A stretch of 64,000 nt of DNA from Nitrospirota bacterium. Lineage in GTDB: Bacteria > Nitrospirota > Nitrospiria > Nitrospirales > Nitrospiraceae. Made by a program: the position numbers and the translations under genes. A model generated the notes under the pieces. That model had not been told where the DNA came from. It saw nothing but the letters and a program-made list of their open reading frames with translations, and made no database searches. This document shows, in pieces, positions 26,519 through 35,539 of the stretch. The stretch is from positions 310,001 through 374,000 of the forward strand of contig JAUXVD010000008.1 in assembly GCA_030684575.1 (NCBI GenBank), read 5' to 3'. Position 1 is the stretch's first letter; every line of letters begins with the position of its first letter.

Positions 26519-27195
26519 CGGTGCGACTCCTTTGTTGTCGTCACGCCGCCCTGATGCGGGGCAGCATGAAAGTAGCGCTGAAACCAGGCGAGTGCCTGCT
26601 CTGCGACCTGTTCAAGTGTGTCGGGTTCGTCGAAGAGATGCGAAGCGCCTGGCACGATCACAAGACGCTTCGGGCAGGTGAGGAGGCGAGAAGATGTTCG
26701 ATTCATTTCGATGACCGGCTCGTCGTCTCCACCGACGATCAGCAGCGTCGGCGCAGTGACGGCTGGAAGGTAGGGTTCAGCCAGATCCGGTCTGCCGCCC
26801 CGTGACACGACCGCCCGAATGGAGGAGGGCTCGCGGGCTGCCGCCTGCAGGGCTGCTCCTGCTCCGGTACTGGCGCCGAAGTACCCGATGTCCAGGCGTT
26901 TCGTTCGATCGTCCTGTTCGAGCCAATCCTTGGCAAGCAGCACTCGATCCGCCAACAGGTCGATGTCGAAGACCGTGCGGCGGTCTTCGGCTTCATCCTG
27001 GGTCAGGAGGTCCAGCAGCAATGTGGCCACCTGTCCTTGCTGGAGATAACGGGCGACGGCATTGTTGCGTGGACTGAATCGCCCGCTGCCGCTTCCGTGG
27101 GCAAAGACCACTATTCCGATTGCCTCCGCTGGCAGGCCGAGGATTCCCTCAAGGGAAAGAGGTCCTCGTGTGATTCTGACAGTCTCTTCATTCAT
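26515..27195 (-). CDS. alpha/beta hydrolase, dienelactone-hydrolase-like
   Basis: The 226-residue product has an alpha/beta hydrolase core: VVFAHGSGSGRFSPRN (oxyanion region), GYFGASTGAGAAL carrying the nucleophile elbow G-x-S-x-G, TLLIVGGDDEPV with the acid Asp, and GASHLFDEP with the catalytic His. Similar genes are often paired with USP or phosphoribosyltransferase genes. The substrate is unknown. It is translationally coupled to the USP gene that follows. Confidence 0.85.
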   Translation of the reverse strand: MNEETVRITRGPLSLEGILGLPAEAIGIVVFAHGSGSGRFSPRNNAVARYLQQGQVATLLLDLLTQDEAEDRRTVFDIDLLADRVLLAKDWLEQDDRTKRLDIGYFGASTGAGAALQAAAREPSSIRAVVSRGGRPDLAEPYLPAVTAPTLLIVGGDDEPVIEMNRTSSRLLTCPKRLVIVPGASHLFDEPDTLEQVAEQALAWFQRYFHAAPHQGGVTTTKESHR

Positions 27196-27267
27196 TGTCG
27201 CTCATCACATTTGCCGAACCGTCATCACAATAGCCTCGCGTCTCTCTCGCTCAACGCTATTCCGCGT

Positions 27268-27363
27268 TCAATGGCATTTCGTGGGGCAGAACAACAGAAT
27301 AGAGACGCTGACCCCAAGTCCGAGCAGGACCGTTCCCGGTATCCACCACGGTGTTCGTGTCAC
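27268..27363 (-). CDS. candidate 31-residue membrane peptide
   Basis: A GTG at 27363 is preceded by GGAGG at six bases. The product begins (M)TRTPWWIPG, then a single hydrophobic span (TVLLGLGVSVSILLF) and a short tail CPTKCH with two Cys. The neighbouring spacer holds nothing else. Support is the SD sequence and topology only. Confidence 0.4.
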   Translation of the reverse strand: MTRTPWWIPGTVLLGLGVSVSILLFCPTKCH

Positions 27364-27600
27364 GTCTTGCCTCCAACTCTGTACGCCAATGAATGTCAGC
27401 AAGTCCGATGCCTCTCCTGGAGAAGGGGTACAGGCCGTGAGGGGGTGAGCTGTATCATGAGGAGCGAGAGGCGGTTGGCGTTGTTTGTCTTCTAGCCTCT
27501 CAGGGCTAACAGTCCACGTTTCACGGCTTCTGTTGCCTTCCGCCACAGTGTGAAGCGCCACGCTGTAGCAAGACACCCCCGCGTAACAGAGATAGATATG

Positions 27601-27682
27601 AAGTCTGAAGGCTAAAGGCGTGAGAGGAGGAAGAAAGCCGTTGTTTCCACGCAGCTATCAGCCTTCAGCCTTCAGCCGATAT
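27601..27682. repeat. CTGAAGGCT inverted repeat
   Basis: GTCTGAAGGCTAAAGGC pairs with GCCTTCAGCCTTCAGCC across ~50 bases, a word-like intergenic repeat. It is the main feature of the spacer 27364-27735. Confidence 0.55.
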
Positions 27683-27735
27683 CAGTGGCACCGGCCTTGC
27701 GATATTAGGGAATGAGTCAATTCTCTGGAGGTGAT

Positions 27736-28221
27736 ATGGCCGAATCGCTTTATACGAAGATATTGGTGCCGGTCGATTTCTCTCCTTGCTCGGAAGAGGC
27801 CTTCCGGGTTGCATTGGCCCTTGCCAGGACGTTTCAAGCCAAGCTGTTGCTGGTGCATGTCATCGATACGAATGCCCTGGCGACGTTCAATCAGCTGGGG
27901 CTCTTGGCGGTGCCTTCAGATGCACAGGGCCAGAAGCGGCGGTTGCGCCACCATGCCCGGCTCAACGTGCGGCGTTTGCTTGAATCAGAATCGGCTGAGG
28001 GCGTGGCGGTGACGCGAGTGGTTTTAGAGGGCACGCCGTTTACGGAGATCGCGAAGACGGCTCGAGCGGAAAAAGTAGATTTGGTCGTCATGGGGAGCTA
28101 TGGGGGGCGTTCGGGTAGCGTGGACAAGATTTTTTTCGGCAGCACGGCTGAAAAGGTGGTGCGGACTGCTGGTTGTCCGGTGTTGACGGTTCCGTTGCCG
28201 GCGAAATCTCATCGTTCATGA
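27736..28221 (+). CDS. universal stress protein, single UspA domain
   Basis: The 161-residue product begins MAESLYTKILVPVDFSPCSEEAF and ends with GSYGGRSGSVDKIFFGSTAEKVVRTAGCPVLTV, a full USP ATP-loop variant (GS-x2-GGR-x9-GS). The start is the ATG with GGAGG upstream, eight codons inside the longest frame. Between it and the cupredoxin gene is a spacer with GTGAAACGTGAAGCG-type words. Confidence 0.92.
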   Translation: MAESLYTKILVPVDFSPCSEEAFRVALALARTFQAKLLLVHVIDTNALATFNQLGLLAVPSDAQGQKRRLRHHARLNVRRLLESESAEGVAVTRVVLEGTPFTEIAKTARAEKVDLVVMGSYGGRSGSVDKIFFGSTAEKVVRTAGCPVLTVPLPAKSHRS

Positions 28222-28339
28222 AACGTGAAGCGTGAAACGTCAGAATCCGGACACGAACGACGTGCCACGAGATACGGTTCACGTGCTTCGAGCGCGCCAG
28301 TGGCGGGATTTTTGATCATTTTGCTAACGGGAGGGATAC

Positions 28340-28765
28340 ATGAACAGTCAGAAGATGCAGTGGGGAGGGGCTCTGGTGCTGGCGATTACCTGTGGGTTTT
28401 GGTGGGAGGCGGCAGCGCCGGTCTTTTCGCAGTCCGAACAAGTCGTTGAGGTGACGATTCAAGACTTCAAATTTGTGACCAAGCAGGGATCGCTTCGCCT
28501 CGGATTCCCTGTAGTGATCAAGGTGAAGAACGAGGATGCCGAACGGCATGACTTTGGCTCGACCATGTTTGAAGGCATTCCCACTCAGATCGAGAAAGAC
28601 GGAGTGATCGTCTACGGACGGGGTCTGAACGGCGTGTTTCTTGATCCTAAGAGGGATGCGTCCATTCGGTTCAACATGTCGAGGCCTGGCCGACATGAAT
28701 TCCGCTGTTCGATCCATCCGAATATGAAGGGTGAGTTGTTGTTGCTGAGTGTGGAGGCGGTCTAA
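28340..28765 (+). CDS. exported amicyanin/plastocyanin-like cupredoxin
   Basis: The 141-residue product has a signal peptide (ALVLAITCGFWWEAAAPVFS) and one cupredoxin domain. Type 1 copper ligands are visible: His in KNEDAERHDF, then C-x2-H-x2-M in FRCSIHPNMKG, the amicyanin spacing. Periplasmic electron carrier. GGGAGGG precedes the ATG. It sits between USP genes; the cytochrome c of 22.2 kb is a possible partner by distance only. Confidence 0.88.
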   Translation: MNSQKMQWGGALVLAITCGFWWEAAAPVFSQSEQVVEVTIQDFKFVTKQGSLRLGFPVVIKVKNEDAERHDFGSTMFEGIPTQIEKDGVIVYGRGLNGVFLDPKRDASIRFNMSRPGRHEFRCSIHPNMKGELLLLSVEAV

Positions 28766-28771
28766 GCAAGA

Positions 28772-28900
28772 GGCAGGCTGCTGAAACAGTCCGCCAGCTG
28801 CGTTCTCGCTTCGAACGCATCCTCAACGTACCCCAAGGGTACGCCTCCGGTGCGTTCATCGGCTGCGGCCTTGCTGGACAGACCGTTTGAGCACCCTCTA
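28772..28900 (+). repeat. ~125-bp palindromic repeat, copy 4
   Basis: GCAGGCTGCTGAAACAGTCC to GTTTGAGCACCCTC, central GTACCCCAAGGGTACG. Placed just after the cupredoxin stop. Confidence 0.88.
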
Positions 28901-28935
28901 GAGATTGTGGGTTGAAGAATGAGGAAAGGACGCCT

Positions 28936-29895
28936 GTGATTAAGCGAATTTTATTTGCGACGGATTTCTCACCCTGGGCCAGGCGGGCGGAGGATTATGC
29001 CTGCGCCCTTGCCTGTTCGTGGAAGGCGAGCTTGACGGTACTCAGCATCGCGGAGTTTCAGCCGGGGCTCAATCCCGACTACCCCATCAATCAGCAATAC
29101 TTGGCGGATCTACTCAAGCAGGCGTCGGCGCAGCTCGTCGATCTCAAAGGCCGGGCGGAACGGCGAGGCATGACGGTGACGACCAGGGTCGCGACGGGTA
29201 TTCCCAGTGAAGAAGTCATCACCGCGGCGCAGGCGGAGGAGTCAGACCTGATCGTCGTCGGAACGAAGGGCAAGACGGGCCTTGCGCATGTCTTGTTGGG
29301 CAGTACTGCCGAGCGGGTCATTCGCGGAGCCCCCTGCCCTGTGCTGACGGTACGAACGGATCAGCCAGACGCTGAGCGGGGAGAGGGGGCCCTGCCGGGG
29401 CCTATCGTCCTGGAGCGCATTCTCGTGCCGGTCGACTTTTCAGAATGTTCTCTCGATGCCGTGGAGTATGCAGCAGTGGTGGCGCAGCAGGCCAAGGCCT
29501 CCCTCATGTTGCTGCATGTGTTGGAGCCGGTGTCTTATGGCTTGGATTTTACCCTCGGCCAGAGCAGGACGCGCGAGCAAGTGCGCGAGACCTGGACGAA
29601 GCGACTGGAGGAGTTGGCCTCTTCGCTCAAGATGACGGGGCTATCTGTCACGTTTCAACTACGGGGCGGCGTGCAGGCCGATTCAATCTTAGACTCAGCC
29701 AAGACTCTGCCCTGCGACCTGATCGTGATGGGTACGCATGGACGCCGCGGCATCTCGCATGCCTATTCCGGCAGCGTGGCGGAGGCGGTCCTGCGAAAAG
29801 CGCCCTGCCCTGTCTTGACGGTGCGGAGCCTCAAGCTTGGATCAGGCCATAGCCGGGTGATTCCGGCAGCAAGGTTTCCTGTAACGCACAAGTAA
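28936..29895 (+). CDS. universal stress protein, tandem UspA domains
   Basis: The product (~319 residues) has domain 1 (IKRILFATDFSPWARRAED ... GTKGKTGLAHVLLGSTAERV) and domain 2 (LERILVPVDFSECSLDAVEY ... GTHGRRGISHAYSGSVAEAV). Both keep the G-x2-G-x9-G-S loop. The start chosen is the GTG at 28936 with AAAGGA five bases upstream; a TTG at 28912 is in frame. It is followed by the DUF2934 gene 14 bases later. Confidence 0.9.
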   Translation: MIKRILFATDFSPWARRAEDYACALACSWKASLTVLSIAEFQPGLNPDYPINQQYLADLLKQASAQLVDLKGRAERRGMTVTTRVATGIPSEEVITAAQAEESDLIVVGTKGKTGLAHVLLGSTAERVIRGAPCPVLTVRTDQPDAERGEGALPGPIVLERILVPVDFSECSLDAVEYAAVVAQQAKASLMLLHVLEPVSYGLDFTLGQSRTREQVRETWTKRLEELASSLKMTGLSVTFQLRGGVQADSILDSAKTLPCDLIVMGTHGRRGISHAYSGSVAEAVLRKAPCPVLTVRSLKLGSGHSRVIPAARFPVTHK

Positions 29896-29909
29896 CCAAG
29901 GAGTCAGTG

Positions 29910-30134
29910 ATGAAGGGGACGAGTAAACAGACTGAAAAAGTGAAACCTTCGAAGCGCTCGGCTGTGGCGGCATCGCCGCAATCTATGGAGCTGCCGGATA
30001 ACCTGTGGGAGCGGATTTCAAGAAAAGCATGTGAGCTGTGGCAGGAGCGGGGCTATCGAGACGGACAGGATCTCGAAGATTGGTTTGATGCCAGGACCAT
30101 CGTGATGGAAGAAAGTCATGAAGCTCGCGAGTGA
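29910..30134 (+). CDS. DUF2934 small protein
   Basis: The 74-residue product ends with the DUF2934 helix pair, LWERISRKACELWQERGYRDGQDLEDWFDARTI. The N-terminal ~30 residues are Lys/Ser-rich and disordered. The start is the ATG with AGGAG upstream. Function of DUF2934 is unknown; it is frequent in Nitrospira and acidobacteria next to stress genes. The end overlaps the next gene by 17 bases. Confidence 0.8.
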   Translation: MKGTSKQTEKVKPSKRSAVAASPQSMELPDNLWERISRKACELWQERGYRDGQDLEDWFDARTIVMEESHEARE

Positions 30135-31491
30135 AACGACCGCCGGCTTCCGGGTGCCTCTCGCCCCCTCGCTCGAGGCGCTACTTGTGCGCTTGGAATC
30201 CCTTTCGTTGGAGCCGGGGTTCACCGCGCAGGCGCAGATAGCCTTGCGCCTCGCCCTCCAACCCTATTTTGAGGGTGGGGCCGGGACTCTGATGGCCCCG
30301 CTACAGCAGGAAACGACGTTAGCCAATCTCGTCCTCTATGCCGATTTCTATCCGCAGGACGGGCAAGTGACGTTGGTCGAACAGTTGCGCGACGTCATCA
30401 CAGAGCATATTCCGCAAGAAGAACGAGACTGGTTGGACCCGCTGAAACATTCGGCTCTCGATCTGGTCGAATTCATATCGGTCGACGAACGGGATCAGCG
30501 CCTGGTCTTTCGCTCGCTAGGAAATGCGCGGGTCTATCGCGTGCCGGACGGAGCCTTCCGCGAGGGGTTACAGCCGGGACAAGTACTGGTGACGCGGCTG
30601 ATTCGGGAGCCGGGCGATGTGGAATGGGAGCGGGCGGTGATTGCGGGCGCCGCGATCCGGTTATCCAAGGAGGACGGACAGGGCCTGCTGAACGCCGTAC
30701 GGGATTATCAGCGGCAGGTGGAAGTTTCCGCCGGATCGTTCGAGCTCGGCGATTGGCCTAAATTCGCGAAGCGCTATGGGCATGTGTTGCTCTGGACCTT
30801 TGCCCGTATGCGGGTTGCCGCGCTCGTCGATGCCGTGCGACGTATTCACTATGTCACAGAAGGGGGGCAGCCCTATCTGTATGCCTTGGCGCTGTACGAG
30901 CATCACGAGCACGGGTATATAGATGAGCTGCTTGCAGGGCTTGAAGGGTTCGAGCGGGAAGCGATGGCCTCTTTCGGCAGTGGCGCATCAGGGGCGAAGG
31001 CCCCGCAGCATTTTGTGCAACGAGGGACCTCTGGGACTCTTGAATCCCGGGTGGTCGCACGGGTGATCCTGACGGCGAGCCAATTATGGGTGGAGTGCGA
31101 TTCGCGAGAGCATCTCGATACCATCAAACATGCGTTGGCGGCGACGTTCGGATTCTCGCTTCATTTCCGTGGCGAAACCTATGCGTCCCCGCCTCGACAG
31201 ATCAAGGAGTCCGAGCTGGCCGTTGAGGAGCCGCTCACGTTGGTGATTTCGAGAGAGGACGATCGAGCCTTCTTGCGCGGGTTTTTGGAGACTCTCTACT
31301 TGGAATGGGCGGAACAGGCCTGCCCTTCGCTGGATAGCCAGACGCCGCGTCACGTGGCCACATCGGCAGAAGGTCGCGAGCAGGTCGCCGCCTTGATTGC
31401 TGACATGGAGAGCCACGACCCCGGTCTCAGGCGCGTGGGCCAGGCGGCATTTGACTACAATACATTAAGAGCCCACGTGGGGCTCGATTAG
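30118..31491 (+). CDS. conserved hypothetical protein, 457 aa, coupled to DUF2934
   Basis: No family is recognised. It is a soluble mixed alpha/beta protein without signal peptide. A beta-rich central part (RLVFRSLGNARVYRVPDGAF ... GQVLVTRLIREPG) looks like a small barrel. The C-terminal part has ILTASQLWVECDSREHLDTIKHALAATFGF, which resembles the DUF-type C-terminal domain seen with SEC-C or metal-binding proteins. It overlaps DUF2934 by 17 bases with GGAAGAAAG as ribosome binding site. Its TAG stop is the first three bases of a palindromic-repeat terminus (TAGCAGGCTGCTGAAAC). Confidence 0.7.
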   Translation: MKLASETTAGFRVPLAPSLEALLVRLESLSLEPGFTAQAQIALRLALQPYFEGGAGTLMAPLQQETTLANLVLYADFYPQDGQVTLVEQLRDVITEHIPQEERDWLDPLKHSALDLVEFISVDERDQRLVFRSLGNARVYRVPDGAFREGLQPGQVLVTRLIREPGDVEWERAVIAGAAIRLSKEDGQGLLNAVRDYQRQVEVSAGSFELGDWPKFAKRYGHVLLWTFARMRVAALVDAVRRIHYVTEGGQPYLYALALYEHHEHGYIDELLAGLEGFEREAMASFGSGASGAKAPQHFVQRGTSGTLESRVVARVILTASQLWVECDSREHLDTIKHALAATFGFSLHFRGETYASPPRQIKESELAVEEPLTLVISREDDRAFLRGFLETLYLEWAEQACPSLDSQTPRHVATSAEGREQVAALIADMESHDPGLRRVGQAAFDYNTLRAHVGLD

Positions 31492-31691
31492 CAGGCTGCT
31501 GAAACAGTCCGCCGACTGGTGAGGCGGCCACTCGACGATCCGTCTTACGACGAGGCCGGGTGGGATGTCGGTCGGTGGATTGGATGCGCAGGTATGTCCC
31601 TTCGAGCCGCACCGGTTGCCTCGTGACGAGATGGAGTATACAACTATGCCGCAGCTTATGAAGAAGTTGGAAGGCCGCTGGGGAAAATTCT

Positions 31692-31863
31692 AGCAGGCTG
31701 TTGAAAAAGTCCGCCAGAGGCGTTCTCGCGTCGTTCAGGCCCTCAACGTACCGCAAGGGTACGCCTCGGGCCTTCACTCGCTGCGGCCTTGTTTGGGACG
31801 AGGCGCGTTTCGGCGCGCCAGGGTTGGGCGGGTGAGAAGTCTGGCCATTTTGAACAGCCTGCG
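31692..31863 (+). repeat. ~125-bp palindromic repeat, copy 5, with internal extra segment
   Basis: AGCAGGCTGTTGAAAAAGTC to TTTTGAACAGCCTGC. The right half differs from other copies by ~50 inserted bases around GGCGCGTTTCGGCGCGCC. A truncated end of the same family lies at 31489-31515. Nothing else is seen in 31492-31946. Confidence 0.85.
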
Positions 31864-31946
31864 GTGTTAGTTTTTGTCCGTGATTGCATACATGATGTCT
31901 TTGCAGAGTGCTCACGAACTTTCGTAACAGCTTTCTAGGAGGACGG

Positions 31947-33194
31947 ATGGCGTTGCAGAGAGCGACTGTTGGAATCCTGGTCGGGGGCGGACCGGCTCCC
32001 GGCATCAATAGCGTGATTAGTGCGGTCACGATCCGCAGTATCCTCGGCGGCTGCGAAGTCGTCGGGATCATCGACGGATTCAAGTGGTTGATGGAGGGGA
32101 ACGTGAGTCAGGTGCGCCCCCTTTCAATCGAAGAAGTCAGTCGCATTCATTTTCGAGGCGGGTCACATCTGGGCACCTCGCGGGCGAATCCGACGAAGAA
32201 GGCGGAATCGCTTGCCACGGTCTTGTCTTGCTTGATGAAACTTGGCATCACGCGCCTGGTGACGATCGGCGGAGATGATACGGCCTTTTCTTCGCTCAAA
32301 CTGGAAGAGCAGGCGGCAGGGCATGTGCAAATTGTGCATGTGCCGAAGACCATCGACAACGACCTTGATTTACCCTCCGGCATTCCGACGTTCGGCTTTC
32401 AAACGGCCCGGCACTTCGCCGTCGAGATCGTCAAGAATCTCATGGTGGACGCGCATACGACGGCGCGCTGGTATTTCGCCGTGACCATGGGGCGGAAAGC
32501 CGGTCATTTGGCGCTGGGAATCGGCAAGGCGGCCGGTGCCACCCTCACGGTGATACCCGAGGAATTTACGGAACGGCCCGTGAGGCTTCAGCATCTGGTG
32601 GATCTCGTGATCGGGACGATGATCAAGCGTCTCAGCGGAGGACGTTCAGACGGGGTGGTCGTGTTGGCGGAAGGGCTGATCGAGATGCTCGACCCGCAAG
32701 ACCTGGGTGGGTTGGATCATGTCGAGCGGGATGAACATGGCCACCTGCGATTGGCCGAGGTGGATATCGGCGATGTGCTCAGGCGTGAAGTGGCCAAGGG
32801 CATGAAGGCTTTGGGATTGGCTACGACGATCGTCGCCAAGAATGTCGGGTATGAGTTGCGCTGTGCGGACCCGATTCCGTTCGATATGGAATATACCCGC
32901 GATCTTGGTTATTGCGCGGCGCAGTTCCTGCTCGACGGAGGCACGGCGGCCATGGTCTCGATTCAGGATGGGCGGTTTACGCCGATCCCGTTCACGCAGA
33001 TGCTGGATCCTGCGACCGGCCGGGCGAAAGTGCGGATGGTGGATATCACGGCGCAGTCGTATCAGATTGCGCGCCAATACATGATCCGGTTGTCCGACGA
33101 GGACTTGAAAGATCCGGTCACATTGGGCGGCTACGCGGGCCTCGCGGGGCTGTCGCCGGGCGTCTTTCAACGGCGGTTTCAGCCAGTTGTCTGA
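31947..33194 (+). CDS. ATP/PPi-dependent 6-phosphofructokinase
   Basis: The 415-residue product has the PFK-A signatures. GGGPAPGINSVI is the nucleotide loop, IGGDDTAFSS is the GGD(D/G) site that discriminates PPi (GGDD) from ATP (GGDG), PKTIDNDL carries the catalytic Asp region, and GRKAGHLALG is the effector/substrate helix. GGDD hints at pyrophosphate or the atypical long PFK group. It commits fructose-6-phosphate to glycolysis in the cytosol. AGGAGG sits at ideal distance from the ATG. The following USP gene is 35 bases away. Confidence 0.9.
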   Translation: MALQRATVGILVGGGPAPGINSVISAVTIRSILGGCEVVGIIDGFKWLMEGNVSQVRPLSIEEVSRIHFRGGSHLGTSRANPTKKAESLATVLSCLMKLGITRLVTIGGDDTAFSSLKLEEQAAGHVQIVHVPKTIDNDLDLPSGIPTFGFQTARHFAVEIVKNLMVDAHTTARWYFAVTMGRKAGHLALGIGKAAGATLTVIPEEFTERPVRLQHLVDLVIGTMIKRLSGGRSDGVVVLAEGLIEMLDPQDLGGLDHVERDEHGHLRLAEVDIGDVLRREVAKGMKALGLATTIVAKNVGYELRCADPIPFDMEYTRDLGYCAAQFLLDGGTAAMVSIQDGRFTPIPFTQMLDPATGRAKVRMVDITAQSYQIARQYMIRLSDEDLKDPVTLGGYAGLAGLSPGVFQRRFQPVV

Positions 33195-33229
33195 CATGCA
33201 ACCAACTGTCAATTGAAAGGATAGGCAAT

Positions 33230-34093
33230 ATGAAAGTGCTCGTGGCGACGGATGGATCGAAGTTTGGGGAATGGGGATTGAACTGGCTGGCCAAGCTGCC
33301 GTTTGTGGAGCCGCCGAACGTGACGGCGCTGCACGTGGTGGATCTCGCATCGCTTCGCGCGCCGTTTCTTTCGCAGCCGGTGATGGCGGGAACGGAGCGC
33401 TACATCAAGGAAGAAGTTCAGCGTATGGAAGCGCGCTCGGCAAAAACGCTCAAGGAGACCAAACAGCAGCTGGCGGCACTGAAGATCAAGGGCAAGGTCC
33501 GCAAGGAACAAGGGGCGATCGCCCCGACGATTTTGAAACGTGCGCCGAAACGGGACGGGCTCCTGGTCGTGGGGAGTCAGGGCCTCGACGCCCTCGACCG
33601 TTTCATGCTCGGCAGCGTGTCGACGAATCTCATCCATCATGCGACCTGCCCCGTGCTCGTCGTGAAGGAGGACGCGGTGCCGCTGCGGCGGATTACCTTG
33701 GCGACCGATGGATCGGCCGCGTCGACCAAGGCCCTGACGTTTGTGGTGAAGAATTTTCAGCCGGATCGTTCGACCGGCAAGGGCGGGCGTGCGCCGATTC
33801 ACGTGAGCGTCATCCATGTGATGCCCTTCATCAAGTACCCCGAGCTGAGAGAGGCAGGGCGCCATCTGGTCGAACGAAGCATGCGGAAGCTGGTCAAGGC
33901 TGGGTTTACGGCTGAGGCTGTCTATCAGCTCGGGAAGCCTGCCGAGGAGATCATGAATGTGGCGTCCAAGCATCATGCTGATCTGATCGTGATGGGGGCC
34001 AAGGGGCTGGGCGCCATTGCACGCTTCCTGTTGGGCAGCGTTTCGACCAGGGTGGTCCAACAGGGTACCTGCTCGGTGCTCGTCGTGCGATAG
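33230..34093 (+). CDS. universal stress protein, tandem UspA domains
   Basis: The 287-residue product begins MKVLVATDGSKFGEWG. Domain 1 ends GSQGLDALDRFMLGSVSTNL, domain 2 begins RRITLATDGSAASTKA and ends GAKGLGAIARFLLGSVSTRV. Both ATP loops are complete. It probably shares a transcript with the phosphofructokinase gene, linking stress sensing to glycolytic flux. Confidence 0.92.
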   Translation: MKVLVATDGSKFGEWGLNWLAKLPFVEPPNVTALHVVDLASLRAPFLSQPVMAGTERYIKEEVQRMEARSAKTLKETKQQLAALKIKGKVRKEQGAIAPTILKRAPKRDGLLVVGSQGLDALDRFMLGSVSTNLIHHATCPVLVVKEDAVPLRRITLATDGSAASTKALTFVVKNFQPDRSTGKGGRAPIHVSVIHVMPFIKYPELREAGRHLVERSMRKLVKAGFTAEAVYQLGKPAEEIMNVASKHHADLIVMGAKGLGAIARFLLGSVSTRVVQQGTCSVLVVR

Positions 34094-34316
34094 TACCGGA
34101 TTTATTTCCGTCTATTCGAGAGGGGGTGTCCTGTCCATTTGTTCCGGGCAGACTCCTCCCGTCCTGTTGTTGCTTGCTACACTTCTGCCTGAACATGTTT
34201 TGGGGTCCCTTCTCCTTGCGCCGCACCCTGCTGACGATGCCTTGTTGTGTTGAATTGTCTATTGCCGGTAGGATATCCAACGAGAAGGCCGACCTCTTGC
34301 ATATCTGATTGTCCCT

Positions 34317-35531
34317 ATGAGCCTACGGAAATCCCCTCAAAACCAGCCGACCAACGTCAAATCTGGGAAGCGAGCCACGGCAGCGAGTCCATCGAGGCCG
34401 GGTATCCCCATCCAGGTTCCAACAGGAGAAGACGCGCAACAAGAGATCTTGCACCACCTCAGGGAACGGGTGAAGGAGCTGACGGCCCTGCACGGAGTCG
34501 TGCGGGTGCTTCAAGGCAGCACGAAGCCGCTGAAGGAGATCTTCCGAGAAATTGTGACCCTCATTCCACCGGCCTGGCAATATCCTGAGGTCGCGGCGGC
34601 TCGTATCAGGTTTGAAGGACTGATTGTGACGACACCCTTTTTCCGAGAAACGGCGTGGATGCAGCGGGCTACGCTCGTGACCGCGAAGGGCATGAGCGGT
34701 TCCATTGAAGTTGTGTATCTGGAGGAGAGGCCGAACGAGCGTGAGGGGCCATTTCTTCTCGAGGAACGTCTGCTCATCGATTCGCTGACCGACAGCGTCT
34801 CGTCCTTTCTCACGCGGCGGGAGGCCGAGGAGTCGTTGCGGGTGGCCCATGCGCAACTACAGACCCTATCCCGCCAGCTCATGCAGGTACAGGAACGGGA
34901 GCGCAGGCAACTCGCGCATGATCTCCACGACGAAATCGGGCAGGCCGTGACCGCGATTAAGATGAATCTCCAGACCATGCAGCGGGTTGCTGATACGTCT
35001 GCCGTTCAGGAGCGCTTAGACGATAGTCTGGGGATGTTGGACAAGATTCTTCAGCGAGTCAGGGATCTGTCGTTGGATCTGCGTCCCTCGCTGCTGGACG
35101 ATCTCGGGTTAGCGCCGGCGGTCCGCTGGTACGTCGAGCGTCAAGCGCAGCGGGCAGGTCTGGTCGCTGAGGTTGAGGCCGAGCATGTGCCGCAGGGGCT
35201 GGAACCGGACTTGGCCGTGGCCTGTTTTCGCATCGTTCAGGAGTCGATCACCAATATCCTGCGTCATGCGAAGGCGACGACGATTCATGTGGACTTACGA
35301 CAGACGGATCAGTGGCTGGATCTGTGCGTCAGAGACGACGGAATCGGTTTTAGCAGCCGGGAGTCGTCGGCCCGGGCCGCCAATCGCCCGAGTCTTGGAT
35401 TGCTCGGAATGCAAGAACGGGCGCAGGCGTTGGGGGGAACAATCTCAATTGAATCCTTGCCGGGTCAGGGGACGGAAGTCCATGTGCGGATTCCGCTCCG
35501 GCCCCCTGAGACAGCGAGAGAGAGAGGCTGA
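34317..35531 (+). CDS. NarL-type sensor histidine kinase (HisKA_3), soluble
   Basis: The 404-residue product has no membrane span. Residues ~45-175 form a GAF-like input region, then a coiled helix leads to the HisKA_3 box ERRQLAHDLHDEIGQ (phospho-His near residue 204) and the ATPase domain with IVQESITNILRHAKA, DDGIGF and GLLGMQERAQALGG. It autophosphorylates in the cytosol and would pass phosphate to the regulator encoded 8 bases downstream. The input signal is not evident; no haem or Cys motif is seen in the GAF-like part. Confidence 0.92.
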   Translation: MSLRKSPQNQPTNVKSGKRATAASPSRPGIPIQVPTGEDAQQEILHHLRERVKELTALHGVVRVLQGSTKPLKEIFREIVTLIPPAWQYPEVAAARIRFEGLIVTTPFFRETAWMQRATLVTAKGMSGSIEVVYLEERPNEREGPFLLEERLLIDSLTDSVSSFLTRREAEESLRVAHAQLQTLSRQLMQVQERERRQLAHDLHDEIGQAVTAIKMNLQTMQRVADTSAVQERLDDSLGMLDKILQRVRDLSLDLRPSLLDDLGLAPAVRWYVERQAQRAGLVAEVEAEHVPQGLEPDLAVACFRIVQESITNILRHAKATTIHVDLRQTDQWLDLCVRDDGIGFSSRESSARAANRPSLGLLGMQERAQALGGTISIESLPGQGTEVHVRIPLRPPETARERG

Positions 35532-35539
35532 GACGCGCC

